A model generated the notes under the pieces. It had not been told where the DNA came from, searched no databases, and saw nothing but the letters and a program-made list of their open reading frames with translations. From Streptomyces sp. NBC_01591 (lineage in GTDB: Bacteria > Actinomycetota > Actinomycetes > Streptomycetales > Streptomycetaceae): a DNA stretch of 64,000 bases. The stretch covers positions 7,440,001-7,504,000 of the forward strand of contig NZ_CP109327.1 in the NCBI RefSeq assembly GCF_035918155.1, given 5' to 3'. This document shows, in pieces, positions 55,272-63,651 of this stretch. The stretch's first letter is position 1; each line of letters opens with the position of its first letter. Both the position numbers and the translations under genes were made by a program.

Positions 55272-55493
55272 ATGGGATTGCTCACGCTGCCCATCGCATC
55301 GGTCTGCGGTGTGATCTGGGTGGCGGAGAAGCTCAACGACGCTGCCGAGCGCGAGCTGCACGACCCAGGAGTGCTCCGTGCCCAGCTGGCTTTACTGAAA
55401 CGGGAACTGAAGACGGAGACGGACGAGAAGGGGAATGGCTGCTTGCCCGGCCACATGCTGCACAACGGCCCTACGCCGAACGATCGAAGGTGA
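55272..55493 (+). CDS. gvpG: Second GvpG gas vesicle protein
   Basis: 73 residues starting 1 base after the previous stop codon (TGACATG). GLLTLPIASVCGVIWVAEKL, NDAAERELHDPGVLRAQLAL is GvpG-like, with the hydrophobic start and long helix. After KRELKTET the sequence (DEKGNGCLPGHMLHN) differs from the conserved E-E-E/T-F-D region, so the C-terminus may be frameshifted or diverged. Its partner genes Y and Z follow. Confidence 0.75.
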   Translation: MGLLTLPIASVCGVIWVAEKLNDAAERELHDPGVLRAQLALLKRELKTETDEKGNGCLPGHMLHNGPTPNDRR

Positions 55494-55500
55494 CGCACTC

Positions 55501-56400
55501 ATGGATGACACAGCCAAGGTGACCCTCGCGGCCGCAGTAGTGGGCGGCTATGTGCTGGGCCGGACGAAGAAGGGCCGGCTAGCGCTGACCATTGCAACCT
55601 ATCTGGCAGGCAGACGATTCGGTCTTGAACCCCGGCAGCTTGCCGCCGAAGGGATGCGCAGACTCGGCGAGATTCCCCAGTTCGCCGAGCTGCAGGAGCA
55701 GCTGAAAGGGGAAGTCCTCGACGTGGGCCGAAAGGCAGTGACGGCCGCCGCCGACCGCGGCATGAGTTCGTTGGCCGACGCTCTCAGCGATCGCACGGCC
55801 CGGCTCGGCGAGAAGCAGGACGAGGAGGAGGAAGAGGGGGACGAGTACGAGCCGGAAGAGGAAGGCGCGGAGTACGAGGAAGAGGAGGAGCCGGAAGAGG
55901 AAGAGGAAGAGGAAGAAGAGGAGGGACAGCCGGAAGACGAATACGAGGAAGAAGAGGAAGAGGAAGAGGAAGAGCCGGAAGAGACGCAGCCGAAGCGGCG
56001 TAGTTCTCGGCGATCAGCCCAGCCCAGAACGGAACCCAGAGGAGGCGCGGCACGCAAGAAGGCCGCTCCCGCCCAGGGAGAGAAGCCCCGGACGGCGAAG
56101 AAGGCTGCGGCTCGGAAGACGGCTCCGGCGAAGAAGACTGCGGCTCGGAAGACGGCTCCGGCGAAGAAGACCGCGGCTCGGAAGACGGCTCCGGCGAAGA
56201 AGACCGCGGCTCGGAAGACGGCTCCGGCGAAGAAGACCGCGGCTCGGAAGACGGCTCCGGCGAAGAAGACCGCAGCCCGGAAGACGGCTCCGGCGAAGAA
56301 GACTGCGGCTCGGAAGACGGCTCCGGCGAAGAAGACCGCAGCCCGGAAGACGGCTCCGGCGAAGCGAGCAGCATCCAAGCACGCCGATCGGCGGAGGTAG
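55501..56400 (+). CDS. gvpY: GvpY-like protein: acidic linker and histone-H1-like basic repeat tail
   Basis: 299 residues from the ATG at 55501. The N-terminal 100 residues (KVTLAAAVVGGYVLGRTKKG, FGLEPRQLAAEGMRRLGEIP) are conserved in the gvp-associated Y family. A Glu-rich block follows at about 105-165, then a Lys/Ala-rich tail with eight 11-residue units of type KTAPAKKTAAR encoded by the 33-bp tandem array at 56116-56379. The tail resembles histone H1-like proteins and could bind nucleic acid or an acidic partner. The place after gvpG and before the SRPBCC gene is that of gvpY in S. coelicolor-type gvp clusters. Repeat number may vary among strains. Confidence 0.78.
   Translation: MDDTAKVTLAAAVVGGYVLGRTKKGRLALTIATYLAGRRFGLEPRQLAAEGMRRLGEIPQFAELQEQLKGEVLDVGRKAVTAAADRGMSSLADALSDRTARLGEKQDEEEEEGDEYEPEEEGAEYEEEEEPEEEEEEEEEEGQPEDEYEEEEEEEEEEPEETQPKRRSSRRSAQPRTEPRGGAARKKAAPAQGEKPRTAKKAAARKTAPAKKTAARKTAPAKKTAARKTAPAKKTAARKTAPAKKTAARKTAPAKKTAARKTAPAKKTAARKTAPAKKTAARKTAPAKRAASKHADRRR
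56116..56379 (+). repeat. 33-bp tandem repeat array (8 units) in gvpY
   Basis: The unit begins AAGACGGCTCCGGCGAAGAA and encodes KTAPAKKTAAR. Units start every 33 bases from 56116 to 56347. Seven are nearly identical, differing mainly at silent sites (ACT/ACC, CGG context). The eighth changes to KTAPAKRAASK. Near-identity at the DNA level suggests recent expansion. Confidence 0.9.
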
Positions 56401-56406
56401 CCAGTC

Positions 56407-57360
56407 ATGGCCAGGACGGAAATTGACCAGCCCGCAGTGGAAGAGTCAGGTGCGGATCGGCTTCGTGAAGAGCTGTCCAACTTCCTCACTGCGCAGGTGG
56501 AGAGACTCGCCGAGAAGGCGGGCGACAAACTGACCGACGTCACGGAGCAGCTTGCCGATGTAGCCGAGAGCGGATCGCTTCCCGCAATCGGCTCCCGCAT
56601 CCTCCAGGGCGACTCCCCCCTGCAGGCATTCGTCGGGGAGAAAGCCAAGGGCCTCAAGGACAACGTCGTGCGGAACGTCAAGGAAGCGTTCGGCGGTGGA
56701 AAGGGGAAACGCAAGTCGAGCGGCGGCAAAGTCATGAACATCATGGAGGTTCTCGATGTGGGAGTGCCCCTGCGCGTCGCGTACGACCACTGGACGCAGT
56801 ACGACCAGTTCAGCAGCTTCGCGAAGGGCGTTCGCGACGTCTCGAAGGACAACGAGATGGCCAGTGATTGGAAGGTCAAAGTCGGTCCTTCCTCGCGCAG
56901 CTTCAAAGCGACTGTCCAGGAACAGATTCCCGACGACCGCATCGTTTGGACCTCCGAGGGAGCCAAGGGAACTACCCGCGGTGCGGTCAGCTTCCATGAG
57001 CTGGCACCCAGCCTGACTCGAATTGTCCTGGTCGTGGAGTACTACCCGTCCGGGTTCTTCGAGAAGACGGGCAACCTGTGGCGCGCCCAAGGACGCCGAA
57101 TGCGACTCGACTTCAAACACTTTCAGCGATACGTCACCCTCGCCCAGGAGGAGCCCGAAGGCTGGCGCGGCGAAATTCGGGACGGTGAAGTCGTCGTGTC
57201 TCACGAAGACGCCGTGGAAGAAGAGGCCGCCGAGCAGGAGGACGCAGAAGGTGAGGAGCCCGAGGACGAGGACTACGAGGACGAGCAGGGCGCCGACTAC
57301 GAGGATGAAGAGGAGGAAGGCGAATACGAGGACGAGGACGTAACCCCCTCCAGGAAGTAA
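56407..57360 (+). CDS. gvpZ: GvpZ-like SRPBCC-domain gas vesicle protein
   Basis: 317 residues. A helical N-terminus (LREELSNFLTAQVERLAEKA, GDKLTDVTEQLADVAESG) precedes the SRPBCC/cyclase domain at about 105-250: VMNIMEVLDVGVPLRVAYDH, WTQYDQFSSFAKGVRDVSKD, SRSFKATVQEQIPDDRIVWT and a final helix RMRLDFKHFQRYV. The tail is a long Glu/Asp-rich stretch. This layout is GvpZ of actinomycete gvp clusters, here 6 bases after gvpY. Its role in vesicle assembly is unknown. The first gvp operon lacks both Y and Z, so this copy may complement it. Confidence 0.8.
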   Translation: MARTEIDQPAVEESGADRLREELSNFLTAQVERLAEKAGDKLTDVTEQLADVAESGSLPAIGSRILQGDSPLQAFVGEKAKGLKDNVVRNVKEAFGGGKGKRKSSGGKVMNIMEVLDVGVPLRVAYDHWTQYDQFSSFAKGVRDVSKDNEMASDWKVKVGPSSRSFKATVQEQIPDDRIVWTSEGAKGTTRGAVSFHELAPSLTRIVLVVEYYPSGFFEKTGNLWRAQGRRMRLDFKHFQRYVTLAQEEPEGWRGEIRDGEVVVSHEDAVEEEAAEQEDAEGEEPEDEDYEDEQGADYEDEEEEGEYEDEDVTPSRK

Positions 57361-57398
57361 AGAGGACAGAGACGAGACGCCGTGACTGACGTCGACTC

Positions 57399-58353
57399 TC
57401 AGGCAGGGGGCCCACCCCGTCTCGGGGCCGCAGACCACCACGACGCGGCTGGAGGGCCGAGGGGCGCCCAAGCGGTGGGCAACCATTCCCTGGCGAGCGC
57501 GTCAATGAGCTCTTGACGGCTCATCTTGGAGCGGCCCGCGATGTCCTGCCCGGCAGCCTGCTGGTACACCTCCGACTTGCTCAACTGCCGAAGCTCGCTC
57601 TTGTCCCCGCCCCGGCCGAGGGCTGAAGCCGTCGCGCGGGCTGCCTTCGGTGGGGCCTTCTTGGCGGCGGTCTTCCTCTTCGCCTGCGGCTGTCGCATCT
57701 TGCGGGCGGATGTCTTCTTCTGCCGCGGCTCGGTCGGCTCCTGGTCTCTGGCACCCTGGGCCTGGTCGAGGCTGCCCTGCAGGAGTGCCATCAGGTCGAC
57801 GACGTTGGTGGCCTGCGGCGCCTCCTCCACCGCCGCGATCTCCTGGCCCTCGGCCTTCGCCCGCACCAGCGCCTGCACCTTCTCCTGGTATGTGTCGTGA
57901 TACCGGGACGGGTCCCTCGGCACGCAGCGCGGTGAGGTACTGCTTGCCGCGCATCACGAACGTGGCGATGCCGACTTTGCCCGCCTCCGCCAGCGCCGCC
58001 CGCAGCAGCTTGTAGACCTTGGTGTACTCCTTGCCGTGAGGGGCGACGTAGTATGTACGGTCGAAGTAGACCGGCTCGATGTCGCGCAGGTCGACGAAGT
58101 CGCTGATGCCGATGGTCTGCGAGTGGCCCGGCGCGATCTCGTCCAATTCGTCGGGCTCGACGAGGACGAACTCGCCTTCGGCCACCTCGAAGCCCTTGAC
58201 GATTTCCTCGGCCGGCACTTCCTTGCCGGTGCCTTCGTGGACCCGCCGGTTGCGGACCCGGTCGGCACTGCCGCGCTGCAGCTGGTGGAAGTGGACCGTG
58301 TGGTCCCCGACCGCGGTGTACAGGCTGACCGGCACGCTTATCCAGTGCCGCAT
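57399..58353 (-). pseudogene. ku: Ku gene with internal deletion and frameshift
   Basis: From the ATG at 58353 the frame gives Ku core: SVPVSLYTAVGDHTVHFHQL, QRGSADRVRNRRVHEGTGKE, GISDFVDLRDIEPVYFDRTY and TFVMRGKQYLTALR. Near 57920 the sequence jumps to another frame that holds the C-terminal part: SRYHDTYQEKVQALVRAKAE, LSKSEVYQQAAGQDIAGRSK. About 60 residues of the core are missing at the junction, and the usual N-terminal A-I-W-x-G-x-L-x-F-G-L is also absent. Ku would recruit ligase D for end joining. This copy cannot make an intact protein. Confidence 0.8.
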
Positions 58354-58397
58354 CAAGCAACGTTTGCCCGAGCGGCCTGGCGGTGTGGGCGGGCGCG

Positions 58398-59174
58398 CTA
58401 TGTACGGGTGGCCTCGAAGGTCCACACGTCGTCTGCGGCTTTTGGCGCGGCACCTGCTCGGTAGCCGCCGTGGACGGTGACGTTGGTGAAGCCCGTCTGG
58501 TGCAGCATGGTGGTGAACTCGCCCAGCCCGAACCACAGCAGGGAGAAGATCTGGAGCTCGGTGCGTGTCAACGTGCCGTCCTTCCAGGCTTCGTAGCGCA
58601 ACCAGCGGGTGGTGCGCTGGGCTACCGGGTCCACGTGCGTGCGCCAGGTGGTGAGGGTGAGCAGATCGCTGCCGCTCCAGTGGTGGGGGAACGTTCCGGT
58701 ATCGGGAGTTGTGCCCGCGGACGGCGGTTCGATGTCGACGATCAGCCGGCCTGCTGGAGTCAGGTTGTTGTGCATGGCGGTGAGCGCGGTCTGTGCGCTG
58801 TCACGGTCGGGAAGCAGGGCGAAGGAGCCGGTGGGGATCACAATCGCTTCGAAGGCGCCGGGGTCGTGGTGCGTGGTCATGTCGCCCTCGAACACGTCGG
58901 CTTTCAAGCCTCGCTGGGCACAGTTGGTGCGGCACTGTTCCAGCATGGAGGCCGAGGTGTCGTAGCCGCGCACGGCCAGTCCCTGTTCGAGCAGGGGGAT
59001 CAGGATTCGGCCGGTGCCCACGGCGGGTTCCAGGACGGGGCCGGACACGTCCCGAAGGCGGTCAGCGTAGAACTCGACGTCTCCGAACGAGGTGCCAACA
59101 GGCTTGTCGAGTTCGTAGAACAGGGTTGCCAGCGGTCCGTAGTGCCAGGCGGGGCTGTCGAATCCGGTGTCCAT
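58398..59174 (-). CDS. SAM-dependent class I methyltransferase
   Basis: 258 residues. VEFYADRLRDVSGPVLEPAV, GTGRILIPLLEQGLAVRGYD (the SAM glycine loop and acidic turn), FEAIVIPTGSFALLPDRDSA, QTALTAMHNNLTPAGRLIVD fit a class I small-molecule methyltransferase. The substrate is unknown. The ATG at 59174 is the first in frame. The gene lies between the Ku pseudogene and an IS630 copy whose left end must be within about 100 bases of this start, so its promoter may have been altered. Confidence 0.85.
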   Translation of the reverse strand: MDTGFDSPAWHYGPLATLFYELDKPVGTSFGDVEFYADRLRDVSGPVLEPAVGTGRILIPLLEQGLAVRGYDTSASMLEQCRTNCAQRGLKADVFEGDMTTHHDPGAFEAIVIPTGSFALLPDRDSAQTALTAMHNNLTPAGRLIVDIEPPSAGTTPDTGTFPHHWSGSDLLTLTTWRTHVDPVAQRTTRWLRYEAWKDGTLTRTELQIFSLLWFGLGEFTTMLHQTGFTNVTVHGGYRAGAAPKAADDVWTFEATRT

Positions 59175-59275
59175 GCGTTCCTTTGGTGATATTTCAGGTC
59201 AACAAGAGCGCTCTGTCTATTATCTTGTGGACATATTGCTATGGCGCCGCCCATGAAACCAGTGAATATGCGGGC

Positions 59276-60163
59276 ATGGCCGCACCGGTGCGTTTGCGTG
59301 GGATTGATGACGATGGAGGGCGGAGGCTGCTGCGGATCATCCGCAGGGGTAGTGGGTCGGTGGTGACGTGGCGCCGGGCCCAGATGGTGTTGCTGTCCGC
59401 GCAGGGTATGCCGGTGGCGCGGGTCGCCGAGGTGTCGTTCACCAGCGATGACCGGGTCCGGGATGTCATCCACAACTTCAACGCCGACGGCTTTGAGTCG
59501 CTGTATCCGAAGTACTCCGGCGGCCGGCCGAAGAGGTTCACGCTGCCCGAGCGGCGCGAGATCGCGAAGTCCAAGCCGACCGAGCGCGACCTTACCCTTT
59601 CGACCTGGAGCCTGACCAAGTTGGCGGACTTCCTGGTCGCCGATGGGGTGGTCGACGACATCAGCCACGAGGGCCTGCGCATTCCGCTCCGCGAGGAAGG
59701 CGTCTCGTTTCAACGGCTGAAGACCTGGAAGACCTCCCGTGACCCCGATTACGCGGCCAAGACAGCGCGCGTCGAGCACCTGTATGCGACCGCCGACGGA
59801 GAGGTCATACCCGAGGGCGGTGAGCCCGGCGTCGTCTTCTGTATGGACGAGTTCGGTCCGCTCAATCTGATGCCCCATCCTGGCCGGCAGTGGGCCGAGC
59901 CTGGCGGCAGGCGCAAGAGACCCGACCACGAACCGCGACGACGGCGGCGGGCGACCTACAATCGCTACGGCGCCGTCCGGCACCTGTTCGCCGCACTCGA
60001 CCTGGCTAAGGACAAGCTCTACGGCCACATCAAACCGATCAAGCGACGGACCCAGTTCCTGGAGAAGCGACGCGGCGCCTTCCTGACCTGCACGCACTCC
60101 AGCCACCGCCCTTCTGGCCTGCGGGTTAGCGGTCGGCGGCTGTCGTCGCCTGTCATCGTTTGA
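59276..60163 (+). mobile_element. IS630-family element with C-terminally truncated transposase
   Basis: The ATG at 59276 opens a 295-codon frame. The N-terminal helix-turn-helix (VTWRRAQMVLLSAQGMPVAR, VIHNFNADGFESLYPKYSGG) and GEPGVVFCMDEFGPLNLMPH with the first catalytic Asp are intact. After HIKPIKRRTQFLE the protein leaves the family and ends in unrelated codons (stop at 60163), so the second Asp and the Glu of the DDE triad are missing. It is inactive. It differs from the IS630 relic at 32266. Confidence 0.8.
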
Positions 60164-60270
60164 GTCCCCTCGCACGGCCCAGAGACGGCCCCAGTCGGAT
60201 GTATCGGGGTCACGGCCACCGTCCGGCTGTTCCCCGGGGGTGTCAGCACCAGGTGGCAGGATGCCGTGCC

Positions 60271-60915
60271 ATGACCGCACCGATCAGTGAGTCGTGGACG
60301 CGAATCGAGAACTGGCTGGCCGAGCATGCGCCAGCGACCTACGCTGCGCTGGCGCCGCCCGCGGATCCGGCGGACATTGCCGCAGTCGAACGCGTCATCG
60401 GCCGGCCGCTGCTGAAGCCCTTGGTGATGTCGCTGCTGCGGCACGACGGTCTCCTCGATCAGCGGGGCTCGCTGCTGCCAGGGTTCTACAGACCGATGAG
60501 CGCACGCGAGATAGCGGCTGCGTGGCAACTTTTCACCGGCTTCTACGACAAGCGCACGGCGGATGAGGAAGGAGGGGAGGTGGACTACGACTTCATGAAG
60601 ATCGGGGCCAGCAGCGTCCTGTACGGACATCCGCAGTTGATCCCCATTGCGCGGGATGTCGGCGGGGGTTGCCTCGTACTGGACCACCGTCCCGAGATCG
60701 ACCGGGGGCGCGTCCACGAAGCCGAGGCCGCGGAAGGCCTTATGCGCGGATCACACGAGATGTGGACGTCCCTGCCCGTGCTCATGGAGGTGATCGCCAC
60801 GTCTCTCGAGACCTACCAGCCCCTCAACGACTACACGCCGGTAGTGGACGAGGAGCAGAGGCTGTACTGGGACTTCATACCGCTGCGCAGTGACCGGACC
60901 CTGCATCGGTCATGA
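60271..60915 (+). CDS. SMI1/KNR4 (SUKH) family protein
   Basis: 214 residues from the ATG at 60271. SWTRIENWLAEHAPATYAAL, DIAAVERVIGRPLLKPLVMS, LLRHDGLLDQRG, GFYRPMSAREIAAAWQLFT and ARDVGGGCLVLDHRPE are the SUKH pattern. SUKH proteins are often immunity proteins of polymorphic toxins, but many are single stand-alone genes. No toxin gene is near. It stands between IS630 and IS110 remnants and could be imported. Confidence 0.85.
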   Translation: MTAPISESWTRIENWLAEHAPATYAALAPPADPADIAAVERVIGRPLLKPLVMSLLRHDGLLDQRGSLLPGFYRPMSAREIAAAWQLFTGFYDKRTADEEGGEVDYDFMKIGASSVLYGHPQLIPIARDVGGGCLVLDHRPEIDRGRVHEAEAAEGLMRGSHEMWTSLPVLMEVIATSLETYQPLNDYTPVVDEEQRLYWDFIPLRSDRTLHRS

Positions 60916-60950
60916 CGTAGCAGCGGGCAGTGAGGTCGGTGGACTCTCAA

Positions 60951-61163
60951 TGGCCGAGTTGAACGGGCGGGGCGCCGCCCATCGGCCTGGCGCCAGAGCC
61001 CACTACGACCGCCGCCGAGAAGCCGGCGCCCGGCACACCGCCGCCCAGAGGAACCTCTTCAACCGCTTCCTGGGCTGCCTCCACCACTGCCTCACCCGAA
61101 GTATCGACTACGACGAATCAACAGTCTTTCCCACCCACACCGAACCCGTTCTCGCTGAGGCGG
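60951..61163 (+). mobile_element. IS110-family transposase C-terminal remnant
   Basis: The frame reads ARAHYDRRREAGARHTAAQR, NLFNRFLGCLHHCLTRSIDY, DESTVFPTHTEPV. This is the tail of IS110-type transposases (H-Y-D-R-R-R-x-x-G, A-x-R-x-L-F-N-R-x-L-G-x-L-x-H-C-L). The catalytic DEDD and the Ser of the C-terminal domain are missing upstream. It is a relic. Confidence 0.65.
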
Positions 61164-61421
61164 CTCGACAGATCAACCACATCGGATGTCTGGCGAAACG
61201 ACCACACCGCCGACGAACGGCTACGCCAGGTCGTCAACAGGGCGAACACTGCCTGATGCGGCACTAGATCTGGCGACCATTTGCGCAGGTCAGGAGCCTT
61301 CCCTTTGAGTAGGGACGTAAGGTCAGTGGCGTCAACAATGAGGGTCAAGGCGGCGTGCGAAGGTGCTTTCGGTGGCTCGTGAGACAGCCGGACCCATGCC
61401 GGGCACTGTGGGAGGGGATGC

Positions 61422-61904
61422 ATGAAAGCGCTGCCTGAGATTCTAGGGCGTGACGAATTCGATGCCCTGATCATCCGGACCGACTATGGGGACGAGGCCG
61501 CATGGCAGGCGGTGGTCGCGGACCTGGCTCAGCCGTGGGGAGACGACGGCGAGTTTGAGCCCTCTGTTCACCTCGTCGACAATCCTGCCTGGGCCGATCT
61601 CACGTCTGATGAGGTCCTCAACGAGGCGAGGAGGGACGAGAACCTGAGCGTTGTGTTCCTCGCCGACCGGGTCACGATGCAGTCTGCTCATCGCGCGCTG
61701 CTCGCCCTCGACATTACCGAGGAGGAAGAGCTCGACCCGGTGTACTACCAGGAGCTCATCGACTCCCGGCTGCCCCGAGAGTTCCGGACCGTCCCGGCCG
61801 GCGTCCACGACGTGCACGCAAATTTGTCGATCGCCAACGTGGACTTCGCGGAGTTCGCCGAGGCAGCCTTCGCCGATCCCGACCGCATCTACCGGTCCTT
61901 CTGA
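61422..61904 (+). CDS. DUF6924-type protein
   Basis: 160 residues. DALIIRTDYGDEAAWQAVVA and VVFLADRVTMQSAHRALLAL, then FRTVPAGVHDVHANLSIANV and DFAEFAEAA match the DUF6924 pattern, an acidic soluble protein common in Streptomyces. GGGAGGGG upstream of the ATG is a good ribosome binding site. It has no known biochemical role. The similarity is from memory. Confidence 0.75.
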   Translation: MKALPEILGRDEFDALIIRTDYGDEAAWQAVVADLAQPWGDDGEFEPSVHLVDNPAWADLTSDEVLNEARRDENLSVVFLADRVTMQSAHRALLALDITEEEELDPVYYQELIDSRLPREFRTVPAGVHDVHANLSIANVDFAEFAEAAFADPDRIYRSF

Positions 61905-61932
61905 ACCAGCTACTGCCGGTTCTCGTCCCGGA

Positions 61933-62598
61933 TCATCTGCCGCAGCCGGTGCGGGCCGAGGCCAGGTCCCGGTCCCGTTCATTGACGTAGTCGGCGAGCG
62001 GACGGAACTGGGCCAGGCCGTGTTCGAGCCTCCTGTTGACCGCCGTGAGTTCGGTGATCCGCTCGGTCAGCTTTCGGTTGCTGATCTGATCGAGTTGATG
62101 TCCGAGCTGCTGCCGCATAGCGATCCGAAGCTGATCGCGTTCCGCGCGGAGTTCTTTGATCTCCTTGCGAGCCATGGCCAGGTCGGCGTGCAGGCCGGCG
62201 GGCCTTTCCCTGCGGCCTTGGGCAGCTGCGGAGACGGGAGCCTGTCCCTGCCGCTGGATGGCCGCCTGGACGTGCTCGCGTACGCCCTCGGCATAGACGA
62301 GCCAGGTCGACACTTTCGCAGCGCGAGCGACGGCGGCGATGGAGATCGGCTCACCGTCGTCCAGCATGAGCCGGATGGTGTCGAGCACGCGCTGGCGTTT
62401 GAGGAGGCTGGTCCTCCGCCGGGATTCAGCGAGGACTTCCGCGGGGGTTCGGGCAGCCATCTCACGTCCGTTCTTGGAGACGACGGTCAAGGGGAGGAGC
62501 TTGTGGTCGCCGTCGGCTCGGACCCGGCGGAGGAACGCGGCGGCCTCCTCCAACTCGGCCCGTTCGTCCTTGGGCAGGGCTGCCATCCGTTCGCGCAT
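61933..62598 (-). CDS. DUF6262-type transposition accessory protein
   Basis: 221 residues. MAARTPAEVLAESRRRTSLL, VLDTIRLMLDDGEPISIAAV and ARAAKVSTWLVYAEGVREHV form a helix-turn-helix region, followed by a coiled coil (ARKEIKELRAERDQLRIAMR). This is the DUF6262/TnpC-like partner found with two tyrosine recombinases in integrase-triplet elements. No recombinase gene is next to it here, so the element is incomplete. The frame is open further upstream, so the start at 62598 is not certain. Confidence 0.68.
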   Translation of the reverse strand: MRERMAALPKDERAELEEAAAFLRRVRADGDHKLLPLTVVSKNGREMAARTPAEVLAESRRRTSLLKRQRVLDTIRLMLDDGEPISIAAVARAAKVSTWLVYAEGVREHVQAAIQRQGQAPVSAAAQGRRERPAGLHADLAMARKEIKELRAERDQLRIAMRQQLGHQLDQISNRKLTERITELTAVNRRLEHGLAQFRPLADYVNERDRDLASARTGCGR

Positions 62599-62741
62599 CT
62601 TCGCCGCGACGTCATCGTAGGAGGTGCGTGATCTTTTCGGGTGCAGGCATCCGATGCTCTTTCCAGTGAACGAATCGTTCGGGGGTCTGCTTGCCGGGCG
62701 AGGCGTCGATTGGCCGTGCCGGGGTCAGGTCTTGCGGCCGG

Positions 62742-63290
62742 TCAGCAGGTCGCGCACGCGGTCGACGAGGCCTGCGCCGGGCGCGAGCAGCTTGTTGGCG
62801 GGTGGAGTGTTAGGGAGGGAGGGAGGGAGGGGTGCGGGCGGGTGGGGGCGGTTTCCTTGGCCCGGCGGATGAACTGTCCCAGTCGGTCCAGTTCCTGGGG
62901 TGAACAGGAGGCCGCGAGTTTCGGGAAAAGCTCGTTCTCCTCCTCGCGTAGGTGGGCAGCGACCTCGAATTTCAGTTTCGCGACGATGTCGTTGAACTGT
63001 GGATCGTCGGCTTTCAGGTCTTCGAGGTCCTCCAGCGTCCGCTCGACCTCGGCGTGATCGGCGAGTTCCTCGTCCGCCAGCACCGCAGCGTTGCTGACGT
63101 GCTCTCGTACGGCGGGGTAGAAGTGCATCTCCTCGGACACCGAGTGCCGCACCAGTTCCGCCGTCAGCCGGTCCGCCAGTTCCCGCCGCTGCGGACGGCC
63201 GACGGGCTGCGCTTCGATCTGCGCGAACAGCTCCTCCACCTCACGGTGGTCAGCCATGAGTTCCTCAATCGCATTGCCGCCGTGTCCCAT
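62742..63290 (-). CDS. Hemerythrin HHE-domain protein with shifted C-terminus
   Basis: 182 residues. The four-helix hemerythrin domain spans about 5-150: IEELMADHREVEELFAQIEA, LVRHSVSEEMHFYPAVREHV, LADHAEVERTLEDLEDLKAD and VAAHLREEENELFPKLAASC supply the His and Glu ligands of a di-iron site that binds oxygen, NO or peroxide. After APTRPHPS the frame reads SLPPSLTLHPPTSC and stops at 62742. The usual family end TPPANKLLAPGAGLVDRVRD is encoded in another frame that stops at 62725. The shift falls in the (GGGA)n tract at 62813-62832. The core is intact, so the protein is likely functional. Confidence 0.88.
   Translation of the reverse strand: MGHGGNAIEELMADHREVEELFAQIEAQPVGRPQRRELADRLTAELVRHSVSEEMHFYPAVREHVSNAAVLADEELADHAEVERTLEDLEDLKADDPQFNDIVAKLKFEVAAHLREEENELFPKLAASCSPQELDRLGQFIRRAKETAPTRPHPSLPPSLTLHPPTSCSRPAQASSTACATC
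62813..62832. repeat. (GGGA)4-GGGG tract inside the hemerythrin gene
   Basis: The plus strand has GGGA four times followed by GGGG, flanked by more G runs downstream. It is a tetranucleotide repeat able to slip during replication and to form a G-quadruplex. Adding one 4-base unit, or removing two, would restore the conserved hemerythrin C-terminus. Confidence 0.8.
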
Positions 63291-63651
63291 GGCAGTCCCT
63301 TTCTCGGCTTCGGTGTCCCGCAGTGCGGGGTGCGGTCACCCAGCCAACAGGTCTGGGGCGGAGAACCTGTGCCACCACGACAGACCCGCCACTCACCTCC
63401 CCGGCCCAGCCACGCAGCGGACCTCGCACGTGCCTGGGGGCGTGGATCACATATGGGACTGCCCTTAACCGAGACTTATCGGGACCCGAGCGTGGGCGCG
63501 AGGCTGCTGTGTGAGTGATTCCGGCAGAACGGTCGGTCGCAGTCCGCGCGCTGCCGGAGGATCGGTGCGGTCTTTCGCTAATGTCCGGGGCGCCGCGTCT
63601 TCGCGTGCAGGTGCCCCACTTCATCGATTCCGGCAGCAAGGAATGATCACC
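63291..63651. promoter_or_regulatory. Divergent region between hemerythrin and metallothionein-like genes
   Basis: No supportable gene is in these 360 bases. Promoters for both divergent genes should lie here. No clear hexamer pair or strong inverted repeat was found. Confidence 0.35.

Noticed and set aside
56116..56379. Regular 33-bp repeats considered as a CRISPR array
   Set aside because: There are no spacers. Units abut directly and encode an in-frame 11-residue protein repeat.
55599..56966. 455-codon minus-strand frame over gvpY and gvpZ
   Set aside because: It is the antisense of the Glu-rich and Lys/Ala-rich repeats (poly-Ser and AVFF-type repeats result) and crosses the boundary of two real genes.
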